Counted from the stretch's first letter, positions 42,438 to 56,000 are shown. The stretch is DNA of 64,000 bases from an uncultured Verrucomicrobiota bacterium (GCA_903939515.1 CAJAHH010000010.1:124001-188000); one strand, 5' to 3'. The notes: generated by a model not told the origin, from the sequence alone. Program-made: numbers and translations.

Positions 42438-43451
42438 TCAGCCGCCAATGCGGTAGTATTCCCGGTACCAGGCGACGAACCGCTCGATGCCGAGTTCGAT
42501 CGGTGTGGCCGGCTTAAAATCCACAGCCTCGGTGAGGGCGTCGACGTCGGCATAAGTCGCAGGCACGTCGCCCGCCTGCATCGGCAACATCCGCTTCTCC
42601 ACCGTCTTCCCGATGGTCTTTTCGAGACAACCGATGACGTGCATTAGCTCGGCAGGCTGATTATTGCCGATGTTGTAAATGCGGTAGGGGGCCGAGCTCG
42701 TCCCCGGATCCGGCACAGCCCCGTTCCAGTTGGGATTGACTGAAGCCAAACGGTCACAGGTGCGAACCACGCCTTGGACGATGTCGTCGATATAGGTGAA
42801 ATCGCGCCGCATCTTCCCCTGGTTGAACACATCGATCGGCTGACCGGCCAAGATCGCCTTGGTGAACAGAAACATAGCCATGTCCGGGCGTCCCCAGGGG
42901 CCGTACACCGTGAAGAACCGCAAGCCCGTCGTCGGAAGTCGGTACAAGTGGCTGTAGGTGTGCGCCATCAGCTCATTGGCCTTCTTGGTGGCGGCATACA
43001 AGCTCAAGGGGTGATCCACGGTGTGGTGGACACTGAAGGGCATGGTTGTGTTGGCCCCATACACCGACGAGGACGAGGCATACACCAGGTGCTCGACACC
43101 ATGATGGCGACATCCCTCTAGGATATTCATGAAGCCCACGAGGTTCGAATCCACGTAGGCGTGGGGATTTTGAATGGAATACCGCACGCCTGCCTGCGCG
43201 GCCAAATGGATAACCCGCTGCGGCTTTTCTTGTGCGAAGAGAGCCTCCATGCCGGCGCGGTCGGACAACTCTAGGCGGTGGAAACGGAAACCCGGACGCC
43301 CGCTGAGCTTGGCCAACCGGGCCTCCTTCAGGCTGACGTCGTAGTAGTCGTTGAGGTTGTCGAGGCCGATCACCTCATCCCCCCGACTCAACAGCAGCTC
43401 GGAGGTGTGGAAACCAATGAATCCGGCCGCGCCGGTGACGAGGATTTTCAT
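42438..43451 (-). CDS. UDP-glucuronate 4-epimerase-like NAD-dependent epimerase
   Basis: A 337-residue short-chain dehydrogenase-fold sugar epimerase. The NAD-binding GxxGxxG motif is [16 protein letters not shown], and [16 protein letters not shown] is typical of the CapI/LspL (UDP-GlcA 4-epimerase) branch. The catalytic Ser (YASSSSVYG) and YxxxK (YAATKK) follow, as does [16 protein letters not shown]. It converts UDP-glucuronate to UDP-galacturonate for surface polysaccharide. The upstream gene makes UDP-glucuronate, 42 bases away, so the two steps are in one operon. dTDP-glucose dehydratase is excluded by the YDVSLK region. Confidence 0.9.
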   Translation of the reverse strand: MKILVTGAAGFIGFHTSELLLSRGDEVIGLDNLNDYYDVSLKEARLAKLSGRPGFRFHRLELSDRAGMEALFAQEKPQRVIHLAAQAGVRYSIQNPHAYVDSNLVGFMNILEGCRHHGVEHLVYASSSSVYGANTTMPFSVHHTVDHPLSLYAATKKANELMAHTYSHLYRLPTTGLRFFTVYGPWGRPDMAMFLFTKAILAGQPIDVFNQGKMRRDFTYIDDIVQGVVRTCDRLASVNPNWNGAVPDPGTSSAPYRIYNIGNNQPAELMHVIGCLEKTIGKTVEKRMLPMQAGDVPATYADVDALTEAVDFKPATPIELGIERFVAWYREYYRIGG

Positions 43452-43493
43452 AACCTAATTTTAACCGTCTCCAGACCGCTGAGGCGCCGCGCT

Positions 43494-44792
43494 TCAGCGA
43501 CCAATACTGCGATACAAGAACCCCAGTTGCTTCATTTCCACCGGGTCCAACAAGTTGCGGCCGTCAAAAACAATGGCCGTCGCCATGGAAGATTTGATAC
43601 GGGCCCAGTCGAGTCGACCGAACTCCGACCACTCAGTGGCGATCACCAGCGCATCGCACCCAGTCGCGACTGCTTCCGCCTCCGAGACATACTCCACGGC
43701 TGAACCTGCGGGAAAGAAAGCTCGGGCTTTTTCCATGCCCTTGGGATCGTGCACCCGCAACCGCGCACCGTCGGCCAGCATGCGGTGACACAAATCGATG
43801 GACGGCGAATTGCGCACGTCATCGGTGTTCTGCTTGAAGGTCAACCCCAACACACCGATGTGCTTTTCTTTGAGCACCCACAGCGTGTCGGTGATTTTTT
43901 GATGGAACCGCTCCATCTGCGTGGCATTGATCCGCTGAACTTCCTTGAGTAGGCGGAAATCGTACCCCAACTGCTCGCTAATCTTGATGAAGGCGCTCAG
44001 GTCTTTCGGGAAGCAGGACCCCCCAAAGCCGAGACCTGCCTGGAGGAATCGGGTGCCAATACGCGCATCGAGCCCCATGCCTCGGGTGACCTCTTGGACA
44101 TTGGCGCCACTGGCCTCGCAAATCACCGACAGTGCATTGGCGTAGCTGATCTTCAGCGCGAGGAAGGAATTGGCCGCATGCTTGATGAGTTCAGCCGAAT
44201 TGGCGTCGGTCACGATGATCGGCGCATGGAAGGGCTCGTAAATCTCCCGCATCTTGGCCGCCGCCCGTTCACTGGAGGTCCCGACAACCACCCGGTCGGG
44301 CTTCATGAGGTCGTCGATGGCAAAACCCTCCCGGAGGAACTCCGGATTGCTCACCACATCAAAATCAGCATCGGTCTTCCGGTAGCGCTTAATCGTCTCG
44401 GCCACCTTCTCGGCGGTCTTCACGGGGACCGTGCTCTTGTCGACGATGACCCGGTAGCCAGTCAGGCACCCGGCGATTTCCCGAGCCACGCCTTCGATGA
44501 AGCTCAAATCCACCGAACCATCGGGCTGCGGCGGCGTCGGGACGGCGATGAACACCGCCTCGGAACCCGCCACGCCTTCAGCCGTGGATGACGTGAAACT
44601 CAGACGCCCGGCCGCGACTGTCCGATGCACCAAGGCTTCCAAGCCGGGCTCGAAGATGGGGATTTCGCCGCCTTGCAAGCGACGAACCTTTTCGCGGTCG
44701 GAATCAACGCAAATGACCGTGTGCCCTACATCCGCAAAACAGGCGCCGGTGACCAATCCGACATAGCCCGTGCCAATAATTGAAATGTTCAT
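43494..44792 (-). CDS. ugd: UDP-glucose 6-dehydrogenase
   Basis: A 432-residue enzyme that oxidises UDP-glucose twice to UDP-glucuronate using NAD. The N-terminal Rossmann motif is ISIIGTGYVGLVTGACFADVGH, followed by AVPTPPQPDGSVDLSF and VVDKSTVPVKTAEKV. The catalytic Cys sits in GFGGSCFPKDLSAFI. The C-terminal domain shows TFKQNTDDVRNSPSIDLC. Length is standard for TuaD-type enzymes. It is the first gene of the ugd-epimerase-mutT cluster. Confidence 0.97.
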   Translation of the reverse strand: MNISIIGTGYVGLVTGACFADVGHTVICVDSDREKVRRLQGGEIPIFEPGLEALVHRTVAAGRLSFTSSTAEGVAGSEAVFIAVPTPPQPDGSVDLSFIEGVAREIAGCLTGYRVIVDKSTVPVKTAEKVAETIKRYRKTDADFDVVSNPEFLREGFAIDDLMKPDRVVVGTSSERAAAKMREIYEPFHAPIIVTDANSAELIKHAANSFLALKISYANALSVICEASGANVQEVTRGMGLDARIGTRFLQAGLGFGGSCFPKDLSAFIKISEQLGYDFRLLKEVQRINATQMERFHQKITDTLWVLKEKHIGVLGLTFKQNTDDVRNSPSIDLCHRMLADGARLRVHDPKGMEKARAFFPAGSAVEYVSEAEAVATGCDALVIATEWSEFGRLDWARIKSSMATAIVFDGRNLLDPVEMKQLGFLYRSIGR

Positions 44793-44844
44793 TCAGGTGA
44801 GACCGGACTCGATGCCAAAACCGATGAAACGATCCGGTGACACC

Positions 44845-45570
44845 TCACGGAACCGGCTTCACCGCGGGCTTGGCGACGGGGGCATTGGTGGCCACCGAGG
44901 TCAATTCAGGATGAGCCTGAAGCAAGGCCGCCTTGTGGGCCGAGGCTTCTTGGGCCGCCATGCTGGTGGCGTCCTTGGACACCTCGTCATACAAGGCAAG
45001 CGCCTCTGAATACTGCTTTTGCGATTCGTGGATCAACGCCTTGGACAAGCGGGCCTGAGCCACCAACGGATCGGTAGCAAAGCCCGAGATGAACCGACCA
45101 TAAGCCGCGATGGCCTCGGCCGTCTTGTTCTGGGCATCGAGGGCACTGGCCACTCCGTAGGTCGCAGCGCCTCCCAACAAACTATCCGCATGGGTCTGAT
45201 TGAAGGTCTCTAAGGCCTTCTGAGACTCGGCATACTTGCCGTCTTCGAACAGTTTGGTGGCGGCCAAGAATTCTGAACGCTCGGCAGCGGCCGTTCCAGA
45301 ATGCTGGGACGCGACCTTGAACAGGTCGGCCGCGGTCGGTCCGCCGTTCTTTCCGGCAGCGCTCAAAGTCGCAAAGAGCGCCTGATTGGCTTCGGCCTCG
45401 GCAGAGGCGTGCACGTTCTTCTGGACGATCAAAGTCACTGCCGCCAAGGAAACCACAACAAATCCGATGGCCAGAGTCTTCTTGTTCTCCTCCAACCAGG
45501 TCAGCACGGACAACGTCAGGTCCGCTGAGGGCTGTTGCTCTTCTGGCTGGGGCTGAATCTGCAGGCTCAT
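44845..45570 (-). CDS. TPR membrane-anchored protein (YfgM-like)
   Basis: A 241-residue protein with a short cytoplasmic N-terminus, one transmembrane segment (about 33-50, LAIGFVVVSLAAVTLIV) and an extracytoplasmic helical domain. The region about 95-215 has repeated Ala/Leu/Tyr-rich pairs of helices (ATKLFEDGKYAESQKALETF, SKALIHESQKQYSEALALYDEV), read as tetratricopeptide repeats. The layout resembles YfgM, which associates with the SecYEG translocon and BamB; that role is only inferred. It ends in an Ala/Pro/Val-rich tail. It lies 52 bases upstream of ugd, so it could share its transcript. Confidence 0.8.
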   Translation of the reverse strand: MSLQIQPQPEEQQPSADLTLSVLTWLEENKKTLAIGFVVVSLAAVTLIVQKNVHASAEAEANQALFATLSAAGKNGGPTAADLFKVASQHSGTAAAERSEFLAATKLFEDGKYAESQKALETFNQTHADSLLGGAATYGVASALDAQNKTAEAIAAYGRFISGFATDPLVAQARLSKALIHESQKQYSEALALYDEVSKDATSMAAQEASAHKAALLQAHPELTSVATNAPVAKPAVKPVP

Positions 45571-45776
45571 AAAGTGCCCGAGATCATTGAGATCAAGGCT
45601 ACAAACACAAGAGCGAACCCAAGGGGCCGCTTGCCCGAGTCTTCCCGCGAGTTCGCTAACCGGTCGGCGAGACTCTGGAATGCCAAAAAAGAGACACGTC
45701 CCAGCCGCGGGTCACCGAAACTTTAAAGGCCAAGGGGTCTCTGCCCTGCTCGGAAGTCTGTCGGACAAACAAACCC

Positions 45777-47000
45777 TTAAAACTCCGCGCTGCGGACCCA
45801 AGCTTGGTTGAAGCGCGCGTGGCGTATTGTTTCCCGACCACCGAGCACTTCGCTCCAAGTCGCGTGCAACCCACCGTCCCGTGTTTCAATTAAAGAGGGA
45901 TAAGAAAACGAGCCCTGCCCCGGCAACGCACCGGCCAATTGCCGCCGAATCGGCCAAGTCTTCCCTTCATCTTGACTCATCCAGACGGCCAACGAATGAC
46001 GCCCAGATTCCACCGCGTTGCCGATAAAGATCCATTCACCCGATCGAAGCACCCGCACCTCAGCTCCGGAACCCGGATTGGGAATTTCAGAATCTTCCGC
46101 CGGAGTCCAAGTCTCTCCGCGATCCCTGGATTCGGCGCGAAGCAAACGCTGCGGAGGCGGACCATTGTCCCGCATCCAAGCCACCACCGAACCATCCCGG
46201 CGAACCGTCAGGCTCGGCTGAACATTCCCTACACCCACGATGGGCCCGGACGGACGCCAAGACCGTCCCTGATCATCGGAAAGGGCCACCATCGAAATGG
46301 AATATCCATCGTGGTAAAGCGGCAGCATCCACCGACCCGCCACGGTGGTGAGGTGGGCGCGCGGCATCCAACCCAGTCGACGATAGAGTCGATTGGTGGC
46401 ACCGAGGTGGATTCCTTCAATAAATTCCGACACTTCCTGGCGCTGCCTAGAAGTCAGATCCGGTCGTGAGTGCTCCTGCTGCAACCGAGGCAAATGGCCA
46501 TTGAGGACTTTGAGAAATTCTTCGCCCGGGGCCAACAAGACCGGCTCCATGCCGTCCCAACGCACCGGTCCACGAGTCCGCCACCGGGCACTCACCCGCG
46601 CCTGCAACAACGTCGATTCCCACGTGTTGGCCAGAATCACGGCATGGAAGAGCCACAAGCGACCTTGCGCATCCACATGGAGCGACGGATTGCAGTCCGG
46701 GAATCCCGGTGTGTCCCAGAGGGTGAAGCGGGGTTCCCATGAACGGGATCCGGGCCGACGACGCGAGGCCTGAAGCTTCACATCATCAGCCTTGCGCTCG
46801 CCGGACCCGTTGAACCACGCCACCAACAACGTGCCGTCGGGAGCCTCGACCACACAGGAAGCATGATTGTGCCGGGCCTCCGGCGCGAAGATCACCTCGG
46901 AGATTAGCGTGGGTATTACGCGGTCGGAACCCGATACGGCCAAAGCGGCTAGGCAGCAAACCCACCAGAAAACCCACCCACCGGCTCGTTGAAAGCGCAT
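45777..47000 (-). CDS. Exported sialidase-like (BNR-repeat) protein
   Basis: A 407-residue protein starting MRFQRAGGWVFWWVCCLAALAVSGS, a signal peptide. The ATG at 47000 was chosen over an upstream start with no signal. The body is a six-bladed propeller of the exo-alpha-sialidase/BNR_2 type: NHASCVVEAPDGTLLVAWF, SDDQGRSWRPSG, SRDRGETWTP and SQDEGKTWPIRR are Asp-box (SxDxGxTW) repeats. Whether it cleaves sialic acid is unclear: I did not identify an Arg triad. Many such proteins in Verrucomicrobia act on plant or algal glycans. It lies 70 bases downstream of the giant surface protein on the same strand. Confidence 0.85.
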   Translation of the reverse strand: MRFQRAGGWVFWWVCCLAALAVSGSDRVIPTLISEVIFAPEARHNHASCVVEAPDGTLLVAWFNGSGERKADDVKLQASRRRPGSRSWEPRFTLWDTPGFPDCNPSLHVDAQGRLWLFHAVILANTWESTLLQARVSARWRTRGPVRWDGMEPVLLAPGEEFLKVLNGHLPRLQQEHSRPDLTSRQRQEVSEFIEGIHLGATNRLYRRLGWMPRAHLTTVAGRWMLPLYHDGYSISMVALSDDQGRSWRPSGPIVGVGNVQPSLTVRRDGSVVAWMRDNGPPPQRLLRAESRDRGETWTPAEDSEIPNPGSGAEVRVLRSGEWIFIGNAVESGRHSLAVWMSQDEGKTWPIRRQLAGALPGQGSFSYPSLIETRDGGLHATWSEVLGGRETIRHARFNQAWVRSAEF

Positions 47001-47070
47001 GATTGTCAAAGATTCACTCAGACTCCGCAAACCCGTCGTTGAGAATACGGTCTATGGTTGGAGGGGGCGC

Positions 47071-50000
47071 TCACGGCGGAGTAATATCCACGACCCGGTA
47101 GAAGCGACTCGCGCTGCCTTCGGACCCCGGATCGCTCAACACCGTGCTGTCGGCGCTGACACTCACTTCTTGGATGGGGCTCCACGTTCCCAGAACCCCG
47201 CCTCGCTCCAAGCGATAGCGACGCCCCAAAGAACCGCGCAACACCAGTTCCAGAGTGCCATCCGCCAAGAACCCTGAGAGCTCCAGGCGTGGAGCCGACA
47301 CGCCTCGATTGGCCGCTCCCGGAGTCGGGGTTCCCAACGATCCCGTCGCCGGATCGCCGTCGATTTGGAGCGCCCAGGAACGGTCATTGGCGGCATCCAC
47401 CGTGCCCCGGAAGACATCCACGGCCTGTGGACCAACTCCGACAGTGCGACCGAGCAGGATTTGGAACGGAGCTCCAGCCGTGGACGGCAATCGGAAGGAT
47501 GTGTGCCATTCGGTGGTCGTGTTCTGCAGCGTGTCGCCATCGACAAAGACGACGCGGAATCCCCCCGGCGGAATCGAGGTCGCAGGCGGGAAGCCCCAAG
47601 GGATGGATCCGGCGAGCATGTCCGTCAGGAAAAGCCCCTCCAGAGATACCGGCGCATCGCCCGTATTGATCAACTCCAGCCACGGCTCGGCCGTGCCGCT
47701 CAAGTCTCGAAGACCCAGCCCATTGCGTGGCAATACCTCGTTGATGCGCAGCGTCGGAAACTCAGGCAGGACCGCGGACACCGTGTTGGCCGCACCCGGG
47801 GTGGCTGAAAGAGATACGCCACCTTCCAACGTCATCTCCAACCCAAACACGATGTCCGAGCTCGAGAGGTTGGCCTGATGCACCTCGACCGCGAAGGTGT
47901 TTTCTCCCGGCACCAGGAACTCCGAAGGCAAGGTGAACGGACCCTCAATGGCCGCATCGCCGACGGTGCGGTTGGCAAATGTTTCATGCGTCACCACAAC
48001 ATCGTCCATGCCGAGGAAATGCGCTTTCCGTCCATTGACCCACAGCACATAGCCATCGTCCAACATCACCCGGAATCGGACCGACACGCCCGCCGTAAGG
48101 GCGGGGATCGTAACCTTTCGACGGAAGTAATAGGCAGACTGCCCCAAGGTTAGCGCCGTGGTTTTGTTGGTGGCCAGAGCGGCCGACTCCACATAGAGGA
48201 GCCCGCCACCACTGGGCCAGGCGGCCTCATTGAATGCAGGCGTCACCCAGTTGGTGCCGCCTGCTGGGGCTCCGTCCTGGAAGTACTTCCACGTGTCCGT
48301 GAAACCCAGCACCGTGCGGCTTCCCTGGAATGTCGTCGCCACCGTCCAGTTACCCGCACGGTTGCGATCCTGACGCGCATCGATGAGCTGCAGTGACTGG
48401 TTGGTGCCCAGTGTGCCACTGGGCCATGGAGCCACACCGTCATAATCCACTCGGTCCAACACCGTTTCCGGCGTTCCACCGGTGGTGGGTTGAACCAATC
48501 GCAACGAGTCGGCGACGGCCCCGAGGCTGCCGGTCCACTCGCCGAGGATTCTCGGGATCACACCGAACACATTCGACATTCCCGTCGGACTGCGAACAAC
48601 CAACGCCCGTGCTCCCGGAGCCATGGTACTGCCGCTCGGGAATGCAAAACTCAAATTGCTTCCGCTCAGACGCAGGCCAGACAAATCCCACGCGGTTTTC
48701 GAAGAACGGTTGAAGAGTTCAATGAACTCGGCACCGACTGGCGAAGACCGCCGCAGGATCTCCGAAAAAACCACCTGGAATCGCGGGCGAACGGTGATCT
48801 CAAAGCGTTGGGTGTCACTGAGATTGCCCGGACCGTCATCGGTCACTCGAACAGAGATCGTCTGGATGGAGGCCCCTGCATCGTCATCCGGGGTCCACTG
48901 AAACAAACCGCTAATCGGATCGATGGTTACTCCGGCGGGAGCCCCGGGTTCGATGGAGAATCGGAGGTTCTGTGCCGGCTGGTCGGGATCCGTTGCCGAA
49001 ACCACGACGCTCACACTGCGCCCCTCGTCCACAGTCAACGGGGCGATGGGTGCCAGTACGGGAGGTTGATTGAGTTCAGCCACTTCCAACAGCAACTCGC
49101 GCACCACTGAAAGCGCGTCGGACGAACCGTCTACCGCCCGTACCAGCACCACCACACTCGCTGGGCCCTGTGCCTCGGTCGGCGTCCAGTGGACGGCACC
49201 CGTCTGAGGATTGAGTACGAACCCATCCGGTGCAGGACCATCGATCTGGAACCGCACGGGCAAGCCTTCGGGATCCGAGGCTTTCAAAGCCAGGCTCCAC
49301 GGAGTCCCCTCGACCAACTTCTGGGAGGTTACCCAATCAAAGATCGGCGGGTTGTTGATTTCCAAGACACGGATCCGGAGCACCCCGGAAACTGATCGCG
49401 AGGGTACTCCATCGTCCCGAATTCGATAGGCCACCGTTTGAATCGTGCCGCCGAGGCTTTCATCGGGCGTCCAAGTGATTTGCCCCTTGGAAGACAATGT
49501 CAGGCCTGCGGGCAGGATTCCTTCCGCCTCAAAGGTTAGTAACTGCGCGGGGCGGTCCGGATCTGTTGCCTCTAATTGAGTGAGGAGCTCAACCCCTTCT
49601 TTCGCCTCCAAGGTCACCTCCGTGGGCGGGTTCGGCACGAGGTTCACTTCGGTGACGTTGATCTGGACCCGCAACAGGCTGGTCCGAATGGGCGAGCCAT
49701 TGTCCAACGCGCGAACCAGAAAACTATAGACACCCGGACCATCGCTCTCCGAAGGCAGCCATTGGAAGCGGCCCGTTGTCGAATCGATCACCGCACCCGG
49801 AGGCGCATCGGCACCCAACGCGTAGGTCACGGTCTGCCCCGCATCCGGATCGACCGCGTTGACGATGAACGCGATTGAAACTTGCTCTTGCGAACTCATG
49901 GGATTCATCGGAATGAAAACCGGGGGTCGATTTCCTCCCGCTAGGACATTGGGCAATCCCGGTGTGGGCACTTCCATCGAGGACAACGGCACCGGTCCTC

Positions 50001-53000
50001 CATCCGGGAATCGGCCCAGGGAAACGTCATTAGTCTGGGCGCCAAACGTGATCTCATCGACCAGGACACCCCGTGGGTCGAACAACCCCACTTGTTCCCC
50101 TTCCCGCGACAGCGAAAAATTCACATGAAGGTCGGGCGTCCCGGATTTGTTCTGACCGGTCTCATTGTCCGCCCAGATCCGCAGAAAACCACCGGCGGGA
50201 ATGGGGTAGCCCGTAGGAATCCGGAACATGGATGAGACCGAGTTTGTCAACCGGTCGGTCAAATAGAAGCCGCTGAGGTCCACCGTGTTAGTGCCTCCAT
50301 TGTAGAGCTCGATCCAATCGTCGTAATCCCCGTCCACCGGATCTTGTACGGTGCGAGTGTTCTGGGCCATGACCTCGTTGATCACGACTCGGAAATCCGG
50401 GAATGAGGCGTCGTTGGTGGCCCCGGGCGTGGGATAGAACAAGCTCTGCGCGCTGCGTGCGACCCCATCGGGCACCAGACCCAAGGATCGATCGGCAGGC
50501 AACGAACGCCAGGTGAGGTAATCCAAGACGGTGGTCCCGGAGGCTCCGCCTTCATCGCGAACTAGAGCCACCACTCCATTGGTTGGGCTTAATCGGAACG
50601 AACTGTGAATCACCCCTGAAACCGACTCGCCTTCCTCACCATCGCACCAAATCGTCAAGAATCCTCCGGCCGGAACCATCGAGCCCACCGGGAAGGACCA
50701 CTTGAGGCGGTTGGTCCAATTGTCCGTCAGGTAAAGCCCCCCCAAGTCGAGGGCTGAGGCACCCGTGTTGTAAATTTCAACATAGGGATCCGCATCGCCC
50801 GCATTGTCACGAGGACCCTTGATATTAGCCGGGAGCACTTCGTTGATCCACACGGGCGGAATACTCACCAAGCCACCCGAGCTCGCATTAATTTTGCCCG
50901 GCGTCACTCGATTGACGGCATTGGTCTCGGCGGTCATCCAATTGCCCACCCTCCAAGAAGATTGAGATGCATCGATGCGTTGGAGTGACGAGCCCAGACC
51001 ATCGGCCAGCGACGGCCATGGCAGGGAGTTGTCGTAGCGAACCTCACTCAGCACTACCTCATTGGTGGCCGACCCACGGACCAACGACAAACGTTCACCC
51101 CCGTTGTCCAGAGAACCGGCAAATTCATCGAAGACTCGAACACCAGTACCATAGGCGAGGACAAACGCCGTCCGATCGCGAACCAAGACCCAATAGGTGG
51201 CCGGGGGAATGACAGAACCCTCCGGGAAGGTGTAACCCACCCCATTGAGGCGGCTTCCCGAGAGATCGAACGACGTAGACAGCGATCGGTTGAAGATCTC
51301 AACAAAGGACGCACCCGGCTCCAGCGGATTGTAGTGGATCTCGTTAATTCCCACATAATCGACTACCTGCTGAATCACTCCGTTGTATCGAACCGTCACC
51401 GTTTTGGTCATCCCTGGCAGCGGCGTGCCATCGGCCCGGACCGCGACCAAATTCAGCACATTGGTAACACCCACCAGCGGCACACGAATGCGGAAGACCT
51501 GAGGGGAGGTCCACTCCAGCGGCATGGGAGTGCCGTTGACCTCAATGGCAGCGGTCGCGAAGGGCGCCGTGCCATCAATGACCGCCACCGGAGTCGTCGA
51601 CGTGAAATTGTTCCCGCCACTGGAGGTAATGGTAAAGGCCTTGGCGTCGGAGGCCGTGATCTGAGTGTTGAGATACGTCCGCCGACCGTTCAAATAGCTA
51701 CCGATGATGGTGGGCGAGGAAATGCCCGTGACCCCGTTGAAAGACAACGCGGCACTCCGTGCGGTGAACTGCGGTTGGTATTGGGCGGCAGTTAAGGGAC
51801 CCGAGACGGCCTCTTGATAGGCCCGCCAGGCCATGCGTTGGAAAATCGGCGTGTCAAACATCACGTTGACCGCGCCATCGTTGCCTCCAAAGAGACGTCG
51901 ATTGGTCGGATCTCCCACTCCCAGAACCCAGTCCATGTCCCAGGGCAGGATTCGCCAGCGACCTCCCGGCTGGAAATAAATGTACTTGTTCTGCGAATTG
52001 CCCGTTCCCCACGTGTCCCAGTTCCCCAAGCACCCATCGAGGGCAAAGCTGCGCATCCATTGATTAATGTCGGCGATGTTGAGCAAGTTTGGGACGAAGT
52101 TCGCGGTGCGATCGTTGGCCGCGGTGACCATCGCAAAGAAGTTGGTAAAGTCGTTGGCGGTGGTCCCGGTCGGCCGACCCTGCCAGTTGTAGCGGTACCT
52201 CGAGAGATTGTACTGACCATTGGGATTTCGGTAGACGCCCAGATCGGCGCCCGTTGGCGCGAACCCTCCGGAATCGTCAAATTCGAAGGCGAAGGCCACC
52301 TTGCGCAAGTCGCCCGAACCGCCGTCCGGATACCACGACTCGGCGTATTCATTGGAGGGCTGTTCCAAATCCTCACACACGCTACCGAACGCGGATCCGT
52401 TGCGGTAGAACCGCATGTAAGCGGTGTTCAGGTAGGGCACCCCCATCTTGCGGGCGATCCAGTTGGCGATCTGGTTGCGCATCCGGGTCTCCTCTTCACC
52501 ACCATTGCCCGTCAGTCCGTAGACCCGGTCCCGGGTTCCCAACAGCAAGTCGTCACCGGGGACTGTCAGGGCGTAATCGGCCTGTCCAGTAAAGGGGCTG
52601 CCCTTGCGGCGGATCCCGGCGTTGTAAATCACGCGCAAGTTGCCATGGACGAGGGTGCAATCACGGAAGGTATTATCGAGACCACCCACGAGCGACGAAT
52701 CCTGACCGTTGCTGAGCCAAGTATTCTGGGAGGCGGTCAACCACGCGTGGACATGGTTAAACGTGCCCGTAGGCACTGAATCACCCCAGCGGATATTGGC
52801 TCCGCTGACCGCAGGCAAACCGGCGTACACCGTTCCTGACGGGAAAATGCTCGAGGCCGTGGACGTGGCATTGTCAAAGGCCTCGACAATGAACTGCACC
52901 AACTCACCCGAGCCCCGACCATTCAAGGTGCCCGACCAAATTCCGTCGCCCGCGAGCGCGTCGCCTCCCGCACCATCGTCGCGCATGGCCACCGAAGAAA

Positions 53001-56000
53001 ACGCGGCCGTCTCGACGGTGCGGAAACGCAAACTCACCGAACTCAGCCCGTCCGGATCGGAGACCCGTGCCGTGACGACCACGGGTAGCCCGGCTGCGGG
53101 AACTGCCGGCGTGTGACGAACTAGATCGATGGACGGACCGGCATTGTTGACCTTGCGGCTATTGGGCAATCCCGGTGTGCCCAGGTTGCGGGGCACTTGC
53201 AGTCGAGCGGTCATTTCGAATCCGCCACCGCGGGTCCGGAACAGCACCTCGGGCCACCCTGCCTGCCATCGGGCGCGCACCCGTAAGGTCATTCGGGCCC
53301 CATCATTCAGCCCCCCGGATATCGGAGCGCGAATGCAGTTCCGACCTGCGTCCAAATCGCCCGGCGCGATGACGTGCAAAACACGACTTCCATCAAAGGC
53401 TCCGGTCGATTCGATTCGTGAGCGGCGGTGATGACCCAAGAACGACCACCCATTGGCAGCGGTGCCTGAGCCCACCTCGAACCCACCATTGGTCACGATG
53501 AGGGTTCCGGCAGCATTAAGAACTTCCAACTGATCCAAAAGGCATTCACCGGCCCCCAACATTCCCAACTGCAAACGCGAGGCAGGCTGGGTACTGAAGC
53601 GGAGGGTGTCGGTCAGGGTGAACTGCTGCCACTCACCCTTGGCTGTCTCATCCGAATCCGCCCAACTGGAAGCCCGGAGAGGATCGGCGCGAGGATCCAC
53701 CAACTCCATAGAGGAACCGCCGCCGCCAGACCATTGGCCCCAGCGACCCGCATCCCGATAATCCACCGTGGAAACTTCGATGTGAATCGTGTCACTGGAC
53801 ACCTGCCCCACCGAGTTGGTACTGAGGATTTCGTCCGGCTTGGACAAAGACAAACGCTCTCCGGAATTCCGCAGCGAGCCCGACCAATTGCCGAAGGAAT
53901 TAGCGGCAGTCAATTGAGTGTGGTTGGCCCGGAGACGTTCCACATTCCGACCCACAACCACATACCCACCGCCCGGAATCGAAGCACCTGCCGGGAACGT
54001 GTACGAGACCCCCTGCTCCAAACGCCAACCGGCTAAATCCACCGGTTGGGAAGATCGATTGTGCACTTCGACAAACTCATCGGCGTCATCGTCCGAGATG
54101 GGATGGTACATGATCTCATTGAGCACCACGTCCTCGACCCGGCGCGGCGCATTGGCCTTTCCAGGGGTAAAGGATTCCAATCGTCTCCAACCTAAAGCCC
54201 CGTCGGGCGTACGACCCGAAGCCACGCCATTTTCCTGAGCCCCAAAGCGAACAACATCGAGGACCCGCACTCCATTGGAACTCATCAACCAAACGCTCTC
54301 GCCCGCGGCGCTCAACCGAAAACCCAGCACCTTCTCGTCCAGCACCAGAAACCCTCCCGGTGCCAACACCGTGCCAGCCGGGATCCGGAACCGATTCGTA
54401 CGAACATCATCGGTCAATACACAGCCCGACACGTCCGCCGGTTGGGTGCTGCCATTGTAAAGCTCCACCGTGTCGAGTTGAGGCAGGTCGGTATGGGCCA
54501 GCACTTCATTCATCACCACTTTTGAAGCGGGATCCAGGGGCGGCTGAACGTCCATCTGGCCTGGATTCCCACCGCGGACGGCGCTGATAGTCCAGGCGCG
54601 CGGATCGGCCTCGCCATAGCTGGGGTTGGCCAAGACCAGAGAGTGCCCCGAACCATCGGCGGCGGCAGGCCAGGGATCGCGGGTTCCGAAATCGGTCGCC
54701 AACTTCTGAGCGCCCATTTCATCCCGTAATTCGAGCGGCCCTCCCGATTCATTGAAGCTGCCCGAATAGGGGCCCAGAACATCCCGAATCCCATGACGTT
54801 CCATCAAGGCAGCGGGATCCTTGGCCACGACCACGAACTGACCAGCCCCCAGGCGGAATCCTTCCGGAAACTGGAAGCGGACGGTCCCTTCGATCTTCCA
54901 GCGGGAAAGGTCTTCAAACACATCCCCCGCATTGTAAAGCTCGACGAACTCCAACCCAGGGCTCCCCGGAAGCGTCTGCGGATGGTACTGAATTTCACTG
55001 AAGACGATCCGAGTCCGCCGACTGGAAAGTCCTAACCCTTCCCGTTGAGGCAGATACGTCACCTCATTGGCTTCGGACACGCTGCCGTAGTCGCGGAATC
55101 GCACCAGCGCCACGGCATTGGTATCGCGTCCGCCCACAGTCAGACCCACTTGCACCGTATTGGGCATGGAAATGGACGCGGACCCCAGCGCGGTCCAGTT
55201 CGTACCGTCGAACGAACCAAATCCGGCGAGAGACGTGCCAGCGCGGCGCAATCGCAGCCACGTCTGCGGGTAATTCACCGGATATCCACCCCGGGGTGCG
55301 GTCATTGGGGCATTGGCGCCGCTGGAAGGGCGATTGCGAAAGAAGCAACCCACGGAGGGCGATCCAGCAAAGGCTCCGGCGAAGGTCGCATTGGCGTCCG
55401 CACTGGAGCGGATGACTAATCCAGCCGTCATGTAAGGGTCGGTAACGGTGAGCCCGTCCACGCGAACCCGAAGGTCGAAGTTGCCGGTCAGCGACTGTGC
55501 GGCAAATCCGGCCGAGTCGGTCGTGCCACTAATGTCGCCACCGCGGGCCGAAACATCGAACCCACCTCGGGAGACCCATTGAACCAGCGTGGCACGGGCG
55601 TCGTTGCCGCCCAAATTCACCGGAAATAGTTCCGTCGTGAAAAACTCACGCTCGGTGTTGGAAATTAACGCATTGGCGCGCGCCGACTGGTCACGAATGC
55701 CATTGAGGGTGAGCCGGTATCGGGTGGATTCCACGAGCCCGCTCACCTCCAAAACGAGCAGCGTCGGATTGGTTCCCAACGCCGCTGATTGAACGCTCAC
55801 CCCACCATCGATTCGAAAGGCGTCACTCACCGCTCCCGCAGGAATCGTCACGGCTTCGCTGAACTCGATGATCACATTGGTCAGACCCACATTGTACACT
55901 CGCCGAACCTCCGGAGCGACCGTGTCGGGGGTTACCGTCAAGGTCACCGCGACGGACTGGGTAGAACCTAAGGCATTGGTCAGAAAGGCTTGGAATGAAG